From: Porifericola rhodea
Lineage (GTDB): Bacteria; Bacteroidota; Bacteroidia; Cytophagales; Cyclobacteriaceae
Direction: 5' to 3'
Assembly (NCBI RefSeq): GCF_030506305.1
Contig: NZ_CP119421.1
Location: 3,736,501 to 3,800,500 of the forward strand
Length of the DNA stretch: 64,000 nt
A program made the translations under genes and the position numbers. The stretch's first letter is position 1; each line of letters starts with the position of its first letter. The notes beneath the pieces were generated by a model. That model was not told where the DNA came from and did no database searches. It saw only the letters and a list, made by a program, of their open reading frames with translations. Shown piece by piece: positions 1-9,270 of the stretch.

Positions 1-2
1 AG

Positions 3-800
3 CAACTAAACGCAATCTATAGTAAAGTAGAAGCCAGGCAAAAGAAGGGTAAAACAATAAAGATGCCTACCCGGTGGGCATACGCTGCGGCAGTGTCTGC
101 ATTGTTAGTTCTCAGTGTTTCTGTGTATTACTTCTTTTACATAATGCCCTTCCAGTACTACGAAACAGCTTATCAGCAGAACGAAACTTTTGTGCTGGAT
201 GATGGAACAGAAGTAGTACTTAATGCTAACTCAGAACTAAAAGTAAGCCGCGACCTGGAAACTAAGGAAGTAAGAGAGGTCTGGCTGGAAGGCGAAGCTT
301 ATTTTAAAGTTACCAAAATTAAGCAGGAGGGAGAAAGTAGTTCTTTCGTAGTACATACTCCCAACCTTGATGTGCAGGTGCTTGGTACTCATTTTAATGT
401 AAGAAGTCGTGATGGTAACACTCGTGTGCTATTAGAAGAAGGCTCAGTTAAGATAGCCAGTGTAGAAACCAATGAAGATATTCTGATGATACCCGGTGAG
501 GCAGTAGAATTCAACGTAGAAGAAGGGCAAATCAGAAAAGAAATCGTGAGCGAACCTAAAGAACTGGCCTGGCAGCAAAACTTCTTTGTATTTGAGAATC
601 AGACGCTTGGGAAGGTGGCAGAAGAAATATACCAGTATTACGGTATAGAACTGGTGTTTGAAGATGAAGCCATGCGCGACTATATATTTACCGCAGAGGT
701 ATCCAGAGATAATCTGCAATTGCTTAAAACTTTAATGGAAGAGGCTTTTCAAATAGATATTGAGCCAGACGGACATCAGCTAATTATTAAAAGAAAATAA
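3..800 (+). CDS. FecR-family anti-sigma factor (5' end outside window)
   Basis: Inner-membrane anti-sigma factor that relays a signal from a SusC-type transporter to an ECF sigma factor. An ATG at 63 could start a 245-residue protein, but the frame is open back to base 3 and the upstream residues (LNAIYSKVEARQKKG) resemble the pre-membrane part of the complete FecR at 37056, so the real gene begins left of the window. Counting from base 63: a membrane helix at about residues 4-27, the FecR domain at about 40-140 (motifs VWLEGEAYFKV and VLGTHFNVRSR), and a DUF4974-like C-terminal domain from about 170. It lies 63 bases upstream of the STN-containing SusC-1, its expected partner. The matching sigma factor should be just upstream, outside the window. 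Family assignment is strong; the start is not visible. Confidence 0.9.
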   Translation, partial: QLNAIYSKVEARQKKGKTIKMPTRWAYAAAVSALLVLSVSVYYFFYIMPFQYYETAYQQNETFVLDDGTEVVLNANSELKVSRDLETKEVREVWLEGEAYFKVTKIKQEGESSSFVVHTPNLDVQVLGTHFNVRSRDGNTRVLLEEGSVKIASVETNEDILMIPGEAVEFNVEEGQIRKEIVSEPKELAWQQNFFVFENQTLGKVAEEIYQYYGIELVFEDEAMRDYIFTAEVSRDNLQLLKTLMEEAFQIDIEPDGHQLIIKRK

Positions 801-863
801 ATTCTCGGACCTAATTCAGCCTATTCAGGGCACAACAATCATAATCAATTAAATCACTTTGCT

Positions 864-3800
864 ATGAAACCCAAACTTATCAGAGTTACTGGGGCATTAC
901 TCATAATGCTACATTTTTTTGCCCCGCCTTTGCTCCATGCACAGGATGCTGCTTTCCTGGAATGGACTGCAATGAACCTGAGCAACACGTCTTACAATGA
1001 CGATCAGGAAACTGCTCCCATCGCTCTGGACAGCTTCCTTGCCACCCTGGAAAAAAAGTATGCCATCAGCTTCGCTTATGACGGCAACCTAATCAAAGAC
1101 AAAAAAGTAAGTGTAAAAGAGCAGGAAGAGAAAAGTCTGGATACCATACTGGAAACAGCGCTTAAGCCTCTTAACCTGAAGTACAAAAAGATTAATGAGA
1201 AGCACTACATCATTCAGAAAGTAGCTGAGCAGCAAGTAGATAAGATTGGTGCCAGCAATAATGATGAAAACGTAAACAAGCCAAACGCTCCGGCTATGCT
1301 TACTTCTGCTGGTGCTAAAATTACGCCTATCATTATGCAGCAGACAATCACCGGTAGAGTAACCGATGGTGACTCTGGTGATGGCCTACCTGGCGTTAGT
1401 ATTTTAGCTAAAGGAACTACTACGGGTACGGTAACAGACATGAATGGAGACTACAGACTGACAGTGGCAGACGATATCACTACTCTTGTGTTCTCATCTA
1501 TCGGCTACACTACCGAAGAGGTGGAAATTGGAAACCGCAGCACTATCAACATCCAGATGATGCCTGACATTCAGTCATTAAGCGAAGTGGTAGTCGTAGG
1601 TTATGGTACACAGAAAAAATCTGATGTAACTGGTGCTATCGGAATGGTAAGCTCAGAAGAACTTCTGAAAGCTCCTATTAACAATGCTATTCAGGGTTTA
1701 CAAGGTAAAGTAGCAGGAGTAAACGTATTCCTGAACTCTGGTTCTCCTACCAGTAGCCCACGTGTTCTTATTCGTGGTCTGGGTACTATCAATTCTGGTT
1801 CTTCTCCTCTATACGTGGTAGATGGAGTGGTTATGGAAGATATTCAGTTCCTTAATCCTAACGATATCCAGAGTATGGAAGTGCTAAAAGATGCTTCGGC
1901 TACTGCTATCTATGGTTCTCGTGGTGCTAATGGAGTAATAATGGTTACTACCAAAAGAGGTGCGAACAAAGAAGGTGTTATCGTAGGCTATGACGGTTAT
2001 GTAAGTGTAGGAACTCTTAGAAAGAAAATGGATCTGCTGAATGCTCAGGAGTGGTTGGATGTCGTAAGAATAGGTATGGAGAATGCGCCTAAGTACCGCC
2101 CTGATACTGAGGCTAACTTTACAGCGAATGATCCTCGTCTTTTTGACTCAAATGGAAACCCTCTGTATGATACAGACTGGCAGGAAGAGGCAACTCGCAC
2201 CGCGGTATCTCACAACCATCAGTTTTCTATTCGTCAGAAGAGTGAAAAATCATCTTATGGTGCGTTCCTTAACTACTCTCGTATGGAAGGTATCATGCTA
2301 AACAATTATATGGACCGTTTCTACGGTAAAATTGCTTACGAGGGTAACCCTAAAGACTGGTTTACTTTCGGCTTCAACCTTTTAGCTAACTATACCGAAG
2401 AAAATGAGTTTGACGAAGGTGGTGGATACCAGATGCCTCGTCGTACTATGATTGAGATGCCTCCTATCTTCCCTGTAAAATTTCCTGATGGAACTTGGAG
2501 CAATAGCCAGATGATTTCTGATGCTTACAACCTGGAAGCAATGGCCAACCCGGTTCACGTACTGGAAACACAGGATAGACTTAGAAAGCGTACGCAGTTG
2601 TTTGGTAATACTTATTTTACTTTCCACCTGGCTGATGGCCTTGACCTGAGAACACAAATTGGTTTTGATAAGCATGACAGACTTTTCCAGGAATATAGCC
2701 CTACCGATCTAATCAATATTTCTGATCCTTTGGGTACTGCTTATCAGGGTAACGAAAGAGTTCTTTACTGGCAGCAGGAGACATTCCTTAACTATAACAA
2801 AGAATTTGGGGCGCACCGCCTGAACGGAGTACTCGGACTTAGCTGGCAGGAGCGTATAGAAGAAGGGTTTGGTATCACTACTCGTGGTTTCGCGGATGAC
2901 TTCTTTAGATACAATAATTTAGGAGCTGCCAGCCAGCCAGATGCACCAAGTTCATACTATACAAAGTGGGCGATGAACTCTTACTTCCTTCGTGGTAGCT
3001 ATACCTACATGGATAAATATATGCTAACCCTAACGGGTAGAGTGGATGGTTCATCTCGCTTTGGTGCAGACAACAAATACGGATTCTTCCCTTCAATAGG
3101 AGCAGGGTGGATGGTGTCTGAAGAAGATTTTCTTGAAAACTCTTCTGTAATCAGCCAGCTTAAGTTAAGATCTAGCTATGGTATTACAGGTAACACAGAA
3201 ATTGATACTTACCGCTCTTTAGCTACTGTATACACCGGTACATTATTGTTGAACGGACAGCGTGCTTCTCAGAGCTACGTAAACCGTTTAGCTAACCCTA
3301 GCCTGGAGTGGGAGAAAACGCATCAGTTTGATGTAGGATTTAACCTGGCTTTGTTTGACTACAAAATTGGGTTAGAGTTTGACTACTACTACAAGCTTAC
3401 TACTGACTTATTGCTGAACCGTCCTTTACCACAGACTACCGGGTTTAGTGGTGTATACGATAATATTGGTGAGGTATCTAACCGTGGTGTGGAAGTGATG
3501 TTGAATACGACCAACATAGAGAACAATAAGTTTAGTTGGAATACCACCCTGAACTTCAACTATAATGAAAACCGTATTGAGAAACTAGGTGCTAATGACG
3601 AAGATATCTTCCCTGGTCCAAACTGGGTTTCTGGTAGCCAGACCATTTTGAGAGTAGGAGAGCCTCTAGCTTCTTTCTGGGGATATGAGAGATTAGGTAC
3701 CTGGAATACAGATGAGGCCGATGAAGCTGAAGCTGTAGGAGCCGTACCTGGTGAAGCTAAGCGTTCTGCTGAACAGAAAATCATCGGTAACGGACTTCCT

Positions 3801-4310
3801 AAATGGACAGGTAGCCTGATCAACAACTTTACTTACGGCAACTTTGATCTAAGTATAGATCTTCAGTTTGTATATGATGTTGATATTATGCAGCAGTACT
3901 ATCACTCTACTGAAGACCGCTCTGGTATTGCCAACGGATTAAGAACTATACTTACTGAAGGCTGGACTCCTGATAACCAGAACACTATGGTACAGGAAAT
4001 CAGAAACCAGGCTTATGCCGGACAGAACAGCCAGGTGGATAGCCGCTGGATCGCTGATGGTTCTTACCTTAGAGGTAACCTGATTACCCTGGGTTACAAT
4101 ATTGATAACAGCATGACAGAGCGTTTGAACATCGGTAACTTTAGAGTTTATGCCAGTGTGCAGAACGCATTTGTACTACACTCAGATGAGTTTCAGGGGC
4201 TAGATCCGGAAGCAACTTCTTGGGGAGGAAACCAGTGGGGACAGAATATTTTCTTCTTCCAGTATCCTCGTCCTAGAACTTATACTGTAGGCGTAAACGT
4301 ACAGTTTTAA
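864..4310 (+). CDS. SusC/RagA TonB-dependent transporter with STN domain (SusC-1)
   Basis: Outer-membrane TonB-dependent channel importing an oligosaccharide together with the SusD lipoprotein encoded next. Visible parts in order: signal peptide ending near residue 27 (LLHAQ), STN domain at about 50-117, a carboxypeptidase-D-like beta-sandwich at about 159-235 (ITGRVTD, GVSILAKGTTTGTVTD), a TonB-box-like segment (SEVVVVGYGTQ), the plug at about 250-365 (LQGKVAGVNV, VLKDASATAIYGSRGANGV), then the long beta-barrel ending in a C-terminal Phe. The length of 1148 residues is normal for SusC proteins with an STN. The STN domain and the FecR gene directly upstream indicate sigma/anti-sigma autoregulation by the imported ligand. 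The substrate cannot be read from sequence; the neighbouring GH92 gene suggests mannose-containing glycans, which is inference. Confidence 0.96.
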   Translation: MKPKLIRVTGALLIMLHFFAPPLLHAQDAAFLEWTAMNLSNTSYNDDQETAPIALDSFLATLEKKYAISFAYDGNLIKDKKVSVKEQEEKSLDTILETALKPLNLKYKKINEKHYIIQKVAEQQVDKIGASNNDENVNKPNAPAMLTSAGAKITPIIMQQTITGRVTDGDSGDGLPGVSILAKGTTTGTVTDMNGDYRLTVADDITTLVFSSIGYTTEEVEIGNRSTINIQMMPDIQSLSEVVVVGYGTQKKSDVTGAIGMVSSEELLKAPINNAIQGLQGKVAGVNVFLNSGSPTSSPRVLIRGLGTINSGSSPLYVVDGVVMEDIQFLNPNDIQSMEVLKDASATAIYGSRGANGVIMVTTKRGANKEGVIVGYDGYVSVGTLRKKMDLLNAQEWLDVVRIGMENAPKYRPDTEANFTANDPRLFDSNGNPLYDTDWQEEATRTAVSHNHQFSIRQKSEKSSYGAFLNYSRMEGIMLNNYMDRFYGKIAYEGNPKDWFTFGFNLLANYTEENEFDEGGGYQMPRRTMIEMPPIFPVKFPDGTWSNSQMISDAYNLEAMANPVHVLETQDRLRKRTQLFGNTYFTFHLADGLDLRTQIGFDKHDRLFQEYSPTDLINISDPLGTAYQGNERVLYWQQETFLNYNKEFGAHRLNGVLGLSWQERIEEGFGITTRGFADDFFRYNNLGAASQPDAPSSYYTKWAMNSYFLRGSYTYMDKYMLTLTGRVDGSSRFGADNKYGFFPSIGAGWMVSEEDFLENSSVISQLKLRSSYGITGNTEIDTYRSLATVYTGTLLLNGQRASQSYVNRLANPSLEWEKTHQFDVGFNLALFDYKIGLEFDYYYKLTTDLLLNRPLPQTTGFSGVYDNIGEVSNRGVEVMLNTTNIENNKFSWNTTLNFNYNENRIEKLGANDEDIFPGPNWVSGSQTILRVGEPLASFWGYERLGTWNTDEADEAEAVGAVPGEAKRSAEQKIIGNGLPKWTGSLINNFTYGNFDLSIDLQFVYDVDIMQQYYHSTEDRSGIANGLRTILTEGWTPDNQNTMVQEIRNQAYAGQNSQVDSRWIADGSYLRGNLITLGYNIDNSMTERLNIGNFRVYASVQNAFVLHSDEFQGLDPEATSWGGNQWGQNIFFFQYPRPRTYTVGVNVQF

Positions 4311-4335
4311 CCGAAACAACTGAAGAACCATAATT

Positions 4336-4383
4336 GAGCATGCATAGCTCGCTAATAGTAGTCTGTAAAAAAAATGCATGCTC
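4336..4383 (+). repeat. Perfect 10-bp inverted repeat between susC-1 and susD-1
   Basis: GAGCATGCAT at 4336-4345 is matched by its exact reverse complement ATGCATGCTC at 4374-4383, with 28 bases between. It lies in the susC-susD spacer and ends 29 bases before the likely susD ATG. It lacks the long T-run of a terminator, so it may be an mRNA-stabilising or attenuating hairpin, or an operator. Function unknown. Confidence 0.6.
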
Positions 4384-4412
4384 TATGGCTACTCAAAATA
4401 AATTATATACCA

Positions 4413-6008
4413 ATGAAATATATATCTAAAATTTTCACGCTGATGCTCGTGGGAACTCTTCTCTACTCCTGCGATGATTTCTTGGAAGAAGAACCCAGGG
4501 ACGAAATTAGCTTAGATCAGTTTTTTGAAGAACCAGCACAGGCTGAAAATGCAGTGAATGCGCTATATGCTATCGGTGCCCCTCAAATGTGGAGTGCTGG
4601 TGGTGTTTATGACGGTAAACGAGGAATGTATGGTCAGTACTTATCCGGCTTTTTTGATAACGAATACAAAGGTCAGGAGCCTCATATTCAGTTTGCGCAG
4701 CAGCTTACCTTAAATGGTATTAATATAGATGGATTTTCTAACAGCATCTGGTCAGATTTGTACTTAGCAATTTCCAGAGCAAATAGTGCAATCAAATATA
4801 TCCCTGATACTCCAGGCCTATCAGAAGCTGATGCCAATCGTCTTATGGCTGAGGCGAGATTCTTCCGTGGCTTTGCTTACTTTCAATTAGTGCGTCTGTA
4901 TGGCGAAGTGCCTTTGATAGAAGAGCCTTATGAAGCATTAGAAGATCTGTACATAGCGAAAAGTCCTATTGCTGATATCTATGCTCTGATAGAAAGCGAT
5001 CTAACTTTTGCAGTAAATGAAGGAGGCCTTTCTTCAAGTGCAATGGTTAACAATAACTACCGCATTACAGAAGGTGCAGCCGCAGCCGTATTGGCCGATG
5101 TTTACCTGACTATGAGTGGTGAGCCTTTAAATCAGGATCGTTATGCAGATGCAGCAGCTATGGCGCGTAGAGTGATCAATAGTGGTACGTACAGCCTGGC
5201 GCAACACGATGTAGTAGAAGGAGAAGTTGACCTGGAAAACTCTGCTTACAATAAAATACGTCGCGACGAAGCGCTGGCACAAGAGTATATTTACCTGATT
5301 GAGCACGAGGTAGGAATCTCTACATCTACTTACCCCCAGTATGCATACCCTGTAGCCTACGCTTCTGAAGTTAAGTATGCGATCACGAATGGTGCATACC
5401 AGCCGGTAGATGAATTTATGTGGGGATACGATGCTGAAAATGACCTTAGAGCTCAGAATAAGCAGTACTTCCATACTACATTTGTACATAGCGAAGATAG
5501 TATATCTACTTTTCCTCCTACGCCATATATCTGGCATGAGGATGATGCGCTATTCCAGACTGCTACTTCTGGCAAAGATACCAGAGCTTATAGTTACTCC
5601 GAAGTACTTTTGATAGCTGCCGAAGCTATTGCACAGTCTGAAGGTGTTACTGCCGAAGCTATTTCTTATTTAGCAAAAGTGCGTAGCAGAGCTTACTGGA
5701 AGCAGGATGAAGCTGATATTGAAGCTGCTCTTAACGGACTTTCTCAGCAAGCTTTTGTAGAAGAAGTTTGGACAGAGCGTTATCGTGAGCTGGTTTTTGA
5801 CTTCAAACTTTGGTTTGATATGATAAGAACCCGCAAATATCCATTAACCTCAGAAGACGGTAATGGAGAAATAGAATATGTAAACCTTGTAGGGCAGGAA
5901 AATACCTGGGGACAGACTTTCCAGGCGAAACATCTCTTGTTGCCTCTCCCTCAAAGAGAGATTCAGAGAAATCCTAAACTCGAGCAAAACGATGGATACA
6001 CTGAATAA
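4413..6008 (+). CDS. SusD/RagB surface glycan-binding lipoprotein (SusD-1)
   Basis: Outer-membrane lipoprotein that forms the lid over the SusC-1 barrel and binds the glycan. Starting at 4413 gives 531 residues with a lipoprotein signal peptide (MKYISKIFTLMLVGTLLYSC, lipid-anchored Cys at residue 20). An in-frame ATG at 4374 would add 13 residues ahead of this signal and begins inside the inverted repeat, so I reject it. N-terminal SusD signature: FLEEEPRDEI followed by an alanine-rich TPR-like region (RLMAEARFFRGFAYFQLVRL). C-terminal RagB/SusD signature: VWTERYRELVFDFKLWFDMI and a closing LLLPLPQREIQRNPKLEQN. It follows susC-1 and ends just before a terminator, closing this operon. Ligand unknown. 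Confidence 0.95.
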   Translation: MKYISKIFTLMLVGTLLYSCDDFLEEEPRDEISLDQFFEEPAQAENAVNALYAIGAPQMWSAGGVYDGKRGMYGQYLSGFFDNEYKGQEPHIQFAQQLTLNGINIDGFSNSIWSDLYLAISRANSAIKYIPDTPGLSEADANRLMAEARFFRGFAYFQLVRLYGEVPLIEEPYEALEDLYIAKSPIADIYALIESDLTFAVNEGGLSSSAMVNNNYRITEGAAAAVLADVYLTMSGEPLNQDRYADAAAMARRVINSGTYSLAQHDVVEGEVDLENSAYNKIRRDEALAQEYIYLIEHEVGISTSTYPQYAYPVAYASEVKYAITNGAYQPVDEFMWGYDAENDLRAQNKQYFHTTFVHSEDSISTFPPTPYIWHEDDALFQTATSGKDTRAYSYSEVLLIAAEAIAQSEGVTAEAISYLAKVRSRAYWKQDEADIEAALNGLSQQAFVEEVWTERYRELVFDFKLWFDMIRTRKYPLTSEDGNGEIEYVNLVGQENTWGQTFQAKHLLLPLPQREIQRNPKLEQNDGYTE

Positions 6009-6026
6009 GCACATACCACAATACTC

Positions 6027-6064
6027 AAATACCGTCTCTCCCTCTGGGGGGGCGGTATTTTGTT
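6027..6064 (+). terminator. Rho-independent terminator after susD-1
   Basis: AAATACCG at 6027-6034 pairs with CGGTATTT at 6053-6060, with a further C-rich/G-rich pairing inside, followed by TGTTT. It lies 19 bases after the susD-1 stop codon. Confidence 0.75.
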
Positions 6065-6475
6065 TCAATGCTGTTTGCTCTTGGTATTCAATTTATGGTC
6101 AGCTCCTTATTTATTAGCATGCTATCCGGTGAGTACATTCTATAAAACACTCAGTATTAATGATATAAGATTATTTGCTCTTTATTGAAGGGGTTGAACT
6201 TTAATGAGAAGGAGCAAGTAAAATTATAGCAAAACATCAAACTGATAGTATATTTATTTTTACAGTCTATTATTGCAGTATTGAATCTGCCAGTATCTCG
6301 CTTTCAGGCTTAACCAGCCTATCTACTCTCACCATATTACCTCTACTTTTAGAAGCTATTTTGTGCTATAATGATCAAATTATAAATAATTTTTCTCACT
6401 CCAATACCATTTTCATGGTTCACTAAAAGTAGATACATAAATTAGCCACTTGTTCTTACAGCAATACTTACACTT
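6065..6475. other. AT-rich intergenic region before the GH92 gene
   Basis: About 410 bases with no convincing reading frame. It must hold the promoter of the GH92 gene, since a terminator lies upstream, but I find no clear TAnnTTTG box. I see no repeat or structured RNA here. Confidence 0.5.
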
Positions 6476-8767
6476 ATGAAAAATACACTCTTATTATGCA
6501 TGCTGCTCTTCTATACGTGGGCAGACCTGGCTTTGGCGCAGACTGTTGAGAAGTCGCAGCCGTTAGATTACGTAAATACCCTAATGGGTACAGACTCAGA
6601 GTTTAAGCTATCCAACGGAAATACCTATCCGGCAATAGCCTTACCCTGGGGTATGAATTTCTGGACACCACAAACCAGCAGTATGGGTGATGGTTGGGGG
6701 TATAAATACGATGACTATAAAATACGTGGCATTAAACAGACGCATCAGCCCAGCCCCTGGATCAACGATTATGCGGCTTTTGCCTTAATGGCCATGACCG
6801 GGCAACCCATATTTGATGAAGAGCAACGTGGTAGTTGGTTTTCTCATAAAGCAGAGACGGCTAAGCCTCATTACTATAGCGTTTATATGGCAGACTACGA
6901 TATTACTGTAGAAGTTACCCCTACCGACAGGGCAGCAGTATTCCGCTTTACTTTTCCTGAGAGTGATACTTCTTATATTTTGCTGGATGCGTTTAACAAA
7001 GGGTCTATGGTAAGTATAGACCAGAACGCGAATACCATTACAGGCTATTGTCGTAATAACTCTGGCGGTGTACCCGATAACTTCCACAATTATTTTGTGG
7101 CAGAGTTTGATAAAGATTTTTCGCTCACCCACACCTGGCAGGATAGCAGTATGCAGATGGGGAATACACGTGCCGAGGGTAACCACAGTGGAGCTTTTGT
7201 AGGCTTCCCTACAAGCAAGGGAGAAGTGGTAACAGTAAAGGTAGCTTCTTCTTTTATTAGTCCTGAGCAGGCAGCGCTCAATCTGCAACGTGAAGTAGGT
7301 GATGCTGATTTCGATACCATTCTAAGCCGTGCTGAACAAAGTTGGAACAAAAAACTGGGCCGTATAGAAGTAGAAGGGGGTAGCCCGGACCAGAAAGAAA
7401 TTTTCTATTCTTGTTTGTATAGAGTGTTGTTGTTCCCCCGCAAGTTTTATGAATATAATGCTCAAAACGAAATTGTACACTATAGCCCTTACAACGGAGA
7501 AGTGCTACCGGGCTATATGTTTACCGACAATGGCTTCTGGGATACCTTCCGAGCAGTGTTCCCTTTCTTTACGCTCATGTATCCGGAGTTCAATAGTCAG
7601 GTGATGCAAGGACTGGTAAACACTTACAAAGAAAGCGGTTGGTTGCCAGAGTGGGCTAGCCCCGGACATAGAGGCAGCATGATAGGTTCAAATTCTGCAG
7701 TCAATATTGCGGACTCTTACCTTAAAGGCATTCGTGGCTACGATATAGAGACGCTTTATGAAGCTATGATAAAAAACACTAAAAGTGTAGGTCCTATCCA
7801 CTCGGTTGGACGTTATGGCGCAGAGTACTACAATGAGTTGGGCTATGTGCCCTATAATGTGGGTATCAATGAAAATGCTGCTCGCACATTAGAGTATGCT
7901 TTTGCAGATTTTAATATCGCAGAGCTGGCAAAAGCCCTGGGCAAGCCTAAGAAAAAAGTTAAGCTGTACGAAAAGCGTGCTCAGAACTACCGCAATCTCT
8001 TTGACAAAGAGACGGGGCTTATGCGTGGTAAAAACGAAGATGGTAGTTTTCAGACTCCTTTTAACCCTTTTAAATGGGGAGATGCATTTACTGAAGGTAA
8101 CAGCTGGCATTACAGCTGGTCAGTATTTCAGGATATAGAAGGACTTAGCCAGCTTATAGGTGGTCATAAGGCTTTTGCTAACAAACTGGATTCCGTATTC
8201 ATTCTTCCTCCTGTATTTGACGATTCCTACTATGGCTTTCCTATTCATGAGATCCGAGAAATGCAAATCGTAAACATGGGGCAGTATGCGCATGGCAACC
8301 AGCCTATTCAGCATATGGTTTACCTATATAACTATGTTGGTGAGCCCTGGAAAACGCAGTATCATGTGCGAAACGTAATGGATAAACTATATACACCACA
8401 GCCAGACGGTTACTGTGGAGATGAAGATAATGGACAGACCTCTGCCTGGTATGTTTTCTCCGCTATGGGCTTTTATCCCGTAACTCCCGGAACGCAGCAG
8501 TATGTTATTGGTAGCCCTATATTTGAAACGGTAAAACTTCATTTACCTAATGATAAAACTTTTGTGATTGAAGCAGAGGGTAACGGCAAGGATGCCTATT
8601 ACATTCAGAAGGCTAGTTTAAACGGAACATCATTTGACCGAAATTACATTGAGCATGATGAAATTCTAGATGGAGGTACACTTAAGTTTGAGATGGGAGA
8701 AAACCCGGAGAAAAGTCGTGGTACTCAGGCCGAATCATTTCCATATTCAATGACCAAAATAAAATAA
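6476..8767 (+). CDS. GH92 family alpha-mannosidase, secreted
   Basis: Exo-acting, calcium-dependent alpha-mannosidase of glycoside hydrolase family 92, which trims alpha-mannosyl residues from N-glycans or mannans, usually in the periplasm. The 763 residues start with a signal peptide ending near residue 22 (ADLALAQ). Family hallmarks: the N-terminal beta-sandwich segment VNTLMGTDSEFKLSNGNTYP, the catalytic-domain motif EGNSWHYSW (Glu at residue 540, which I align with the general acid of characterised GH92 enzymes from memory), and GDEDNGQTSAWYVFSAMGFY (acidic residues 649-651, probable base). The length is typical. It stands alone with its own terminator, between two SusC/SusD operons, and may serve either. 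Mannosidase activity is a strong family inference; linkage specificity is not readable. Confidence 0.95.
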   Translation: MKNTLLLCMLLFYTWADLALAQTVEKSQPLDYVNTLMGTDSEFKLSNGNTYPAIALPWGMNFWTPQTSSMGDGWGYKYDDYKIRGIKQTHQPSPWINDYAAFALMAMTGQPIFDEEQRGSWFSHKAETAKPHYYSVYMADYDITVEVTPTDRAAVFRFTFPESDTSYILLDAFNKGSMVSIDQNANTITGYCRNNSGGVPDNFHNYFVAEFDKDFSLTHTWQDSSMQMGNTRAEGNHSGAFVGFPTSKGEVVTVKVASSFISPEQAALNLQREVGDADFDTILSRAEQSWNKKLGRIEVEGGSPDQKEIFYSCLYRVLLFPRKFYEYNAQNEIVHYSPYNGEVLPGYMFTDNGFWDTFRAVFPFFTLMYPEFNSQVMQGLVNTYKESGWLPEWASPGHRGSMIGSNSAVNIADSYLKGIRGYDIETLYEAMIKNTKSVGPIHSVGRYGAEYYNELGYVPYNVGINENAARTLEYAFADFNIAELAKALGKPKKKVKLYEKRAQNYRNLFDKETGLMRGKNEDGSFQTPFNPFKWGDAFTEGNSWHYSWSVFQDIEGLSQLIGGHKAFANKLDSVFILPPVFDDSYYGFPIHEIREMQIVNMGQYAHGNQPIQHMVYLYNYVGEPWKTQYHVRNVMDKLYTPQPDGYCGDEDNGQTSAWYVFSAMGFYPVTPGTQQYVIGSPIFETVKLHLPNDKTFVIEAEGNGKDAYYIQKASLNGTSFDRNYIEHDEILDGGTLKFEMGENPEKSRGTQAESFPYSMTKIK

Positions 8768-8787
8768 TCTGTTAATACTCTGGTTGT

Positions 8788-8819
8788 AAAAAGCATCGGC
8801 TTCTGGCTGATGCTTTTTT
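8788..8819 (+). terminator. Rho-independent terminator after GH92 gene
   Basis: AAGCATCGGC and GGCTGATGC form an eight-pair stem (one G-T pair) with a short loop, flanked by an A-run and followed by TTTTTT, 21 bases after the stop codon. Confidence 0.85.
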
Positions 8820-9270
8820 GTTGGTGACTATTGGTATAATATTTTTTTCATAAAATTATATAAGCTCATATTCCTGTGAATGCAGTTTTAAATTTAAGAG
8901 ATATCAGCTTTCACCTTTCTTTCATAAAAAATAGCAGTCAATATCAGTATTTTAAGGAGTTGATACTTTAAAAAAATACATATTATTAAACCTACCCTAA
9001 AATAGTTAAGTCGGATAATAAACCCCTCTTTAGTTAACGTATCAGCGTATTTAGTTGACATATAAAACAATGCTTTATACTTTTGCAGCCTCAAAACAAC
9101 CTTTAGCTACCTCAGTTTACCGGAGTTTTTTTAGGGTTTATAATCTGGTACTGTGCCTCATTGCTACTCCGACATACTACGTTAAGCATTCTTCAGATAG
9201 TACATAATCTGTTTTTTTTATAATACAAGCTGCATAAAACAGTATACATTTTACATCAAAAAAATATAAT
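8820..9270. other. Long leader region upstream of susC-2
   Basis: About 450 AT-rich bases without a gene. The promoter at 9055-9085 falls inside it and implies a 5' untranslated leader of roughly 180 bases. I see no recognised riboswitch in the leader. Confidence 0.5.
9055..9085 (+). promoter_or_regulatory. Bacteroidetes-type promoter for susC-2
   Basis: TTG at 9055-9057, a 20-base spacer, then TACTTTTG at 9078-9085. This fits the Bacteroidetes housekeeping consensus (TTG near -33, TAnnTTTG near -7). Transcription would start near 9092. Confidence 0.75.

Noticed and set aside
1-62. Complete FecR starting at 63
   Set aside because: The frame is open upstream with FecR-like residues, so the gene is cut by the window edge.
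6785-7288. Minus-strand 167-codon frame inside the GH92 gene
   Set aside because: Shadow of the GH92 reading frame; no start signal or family features.
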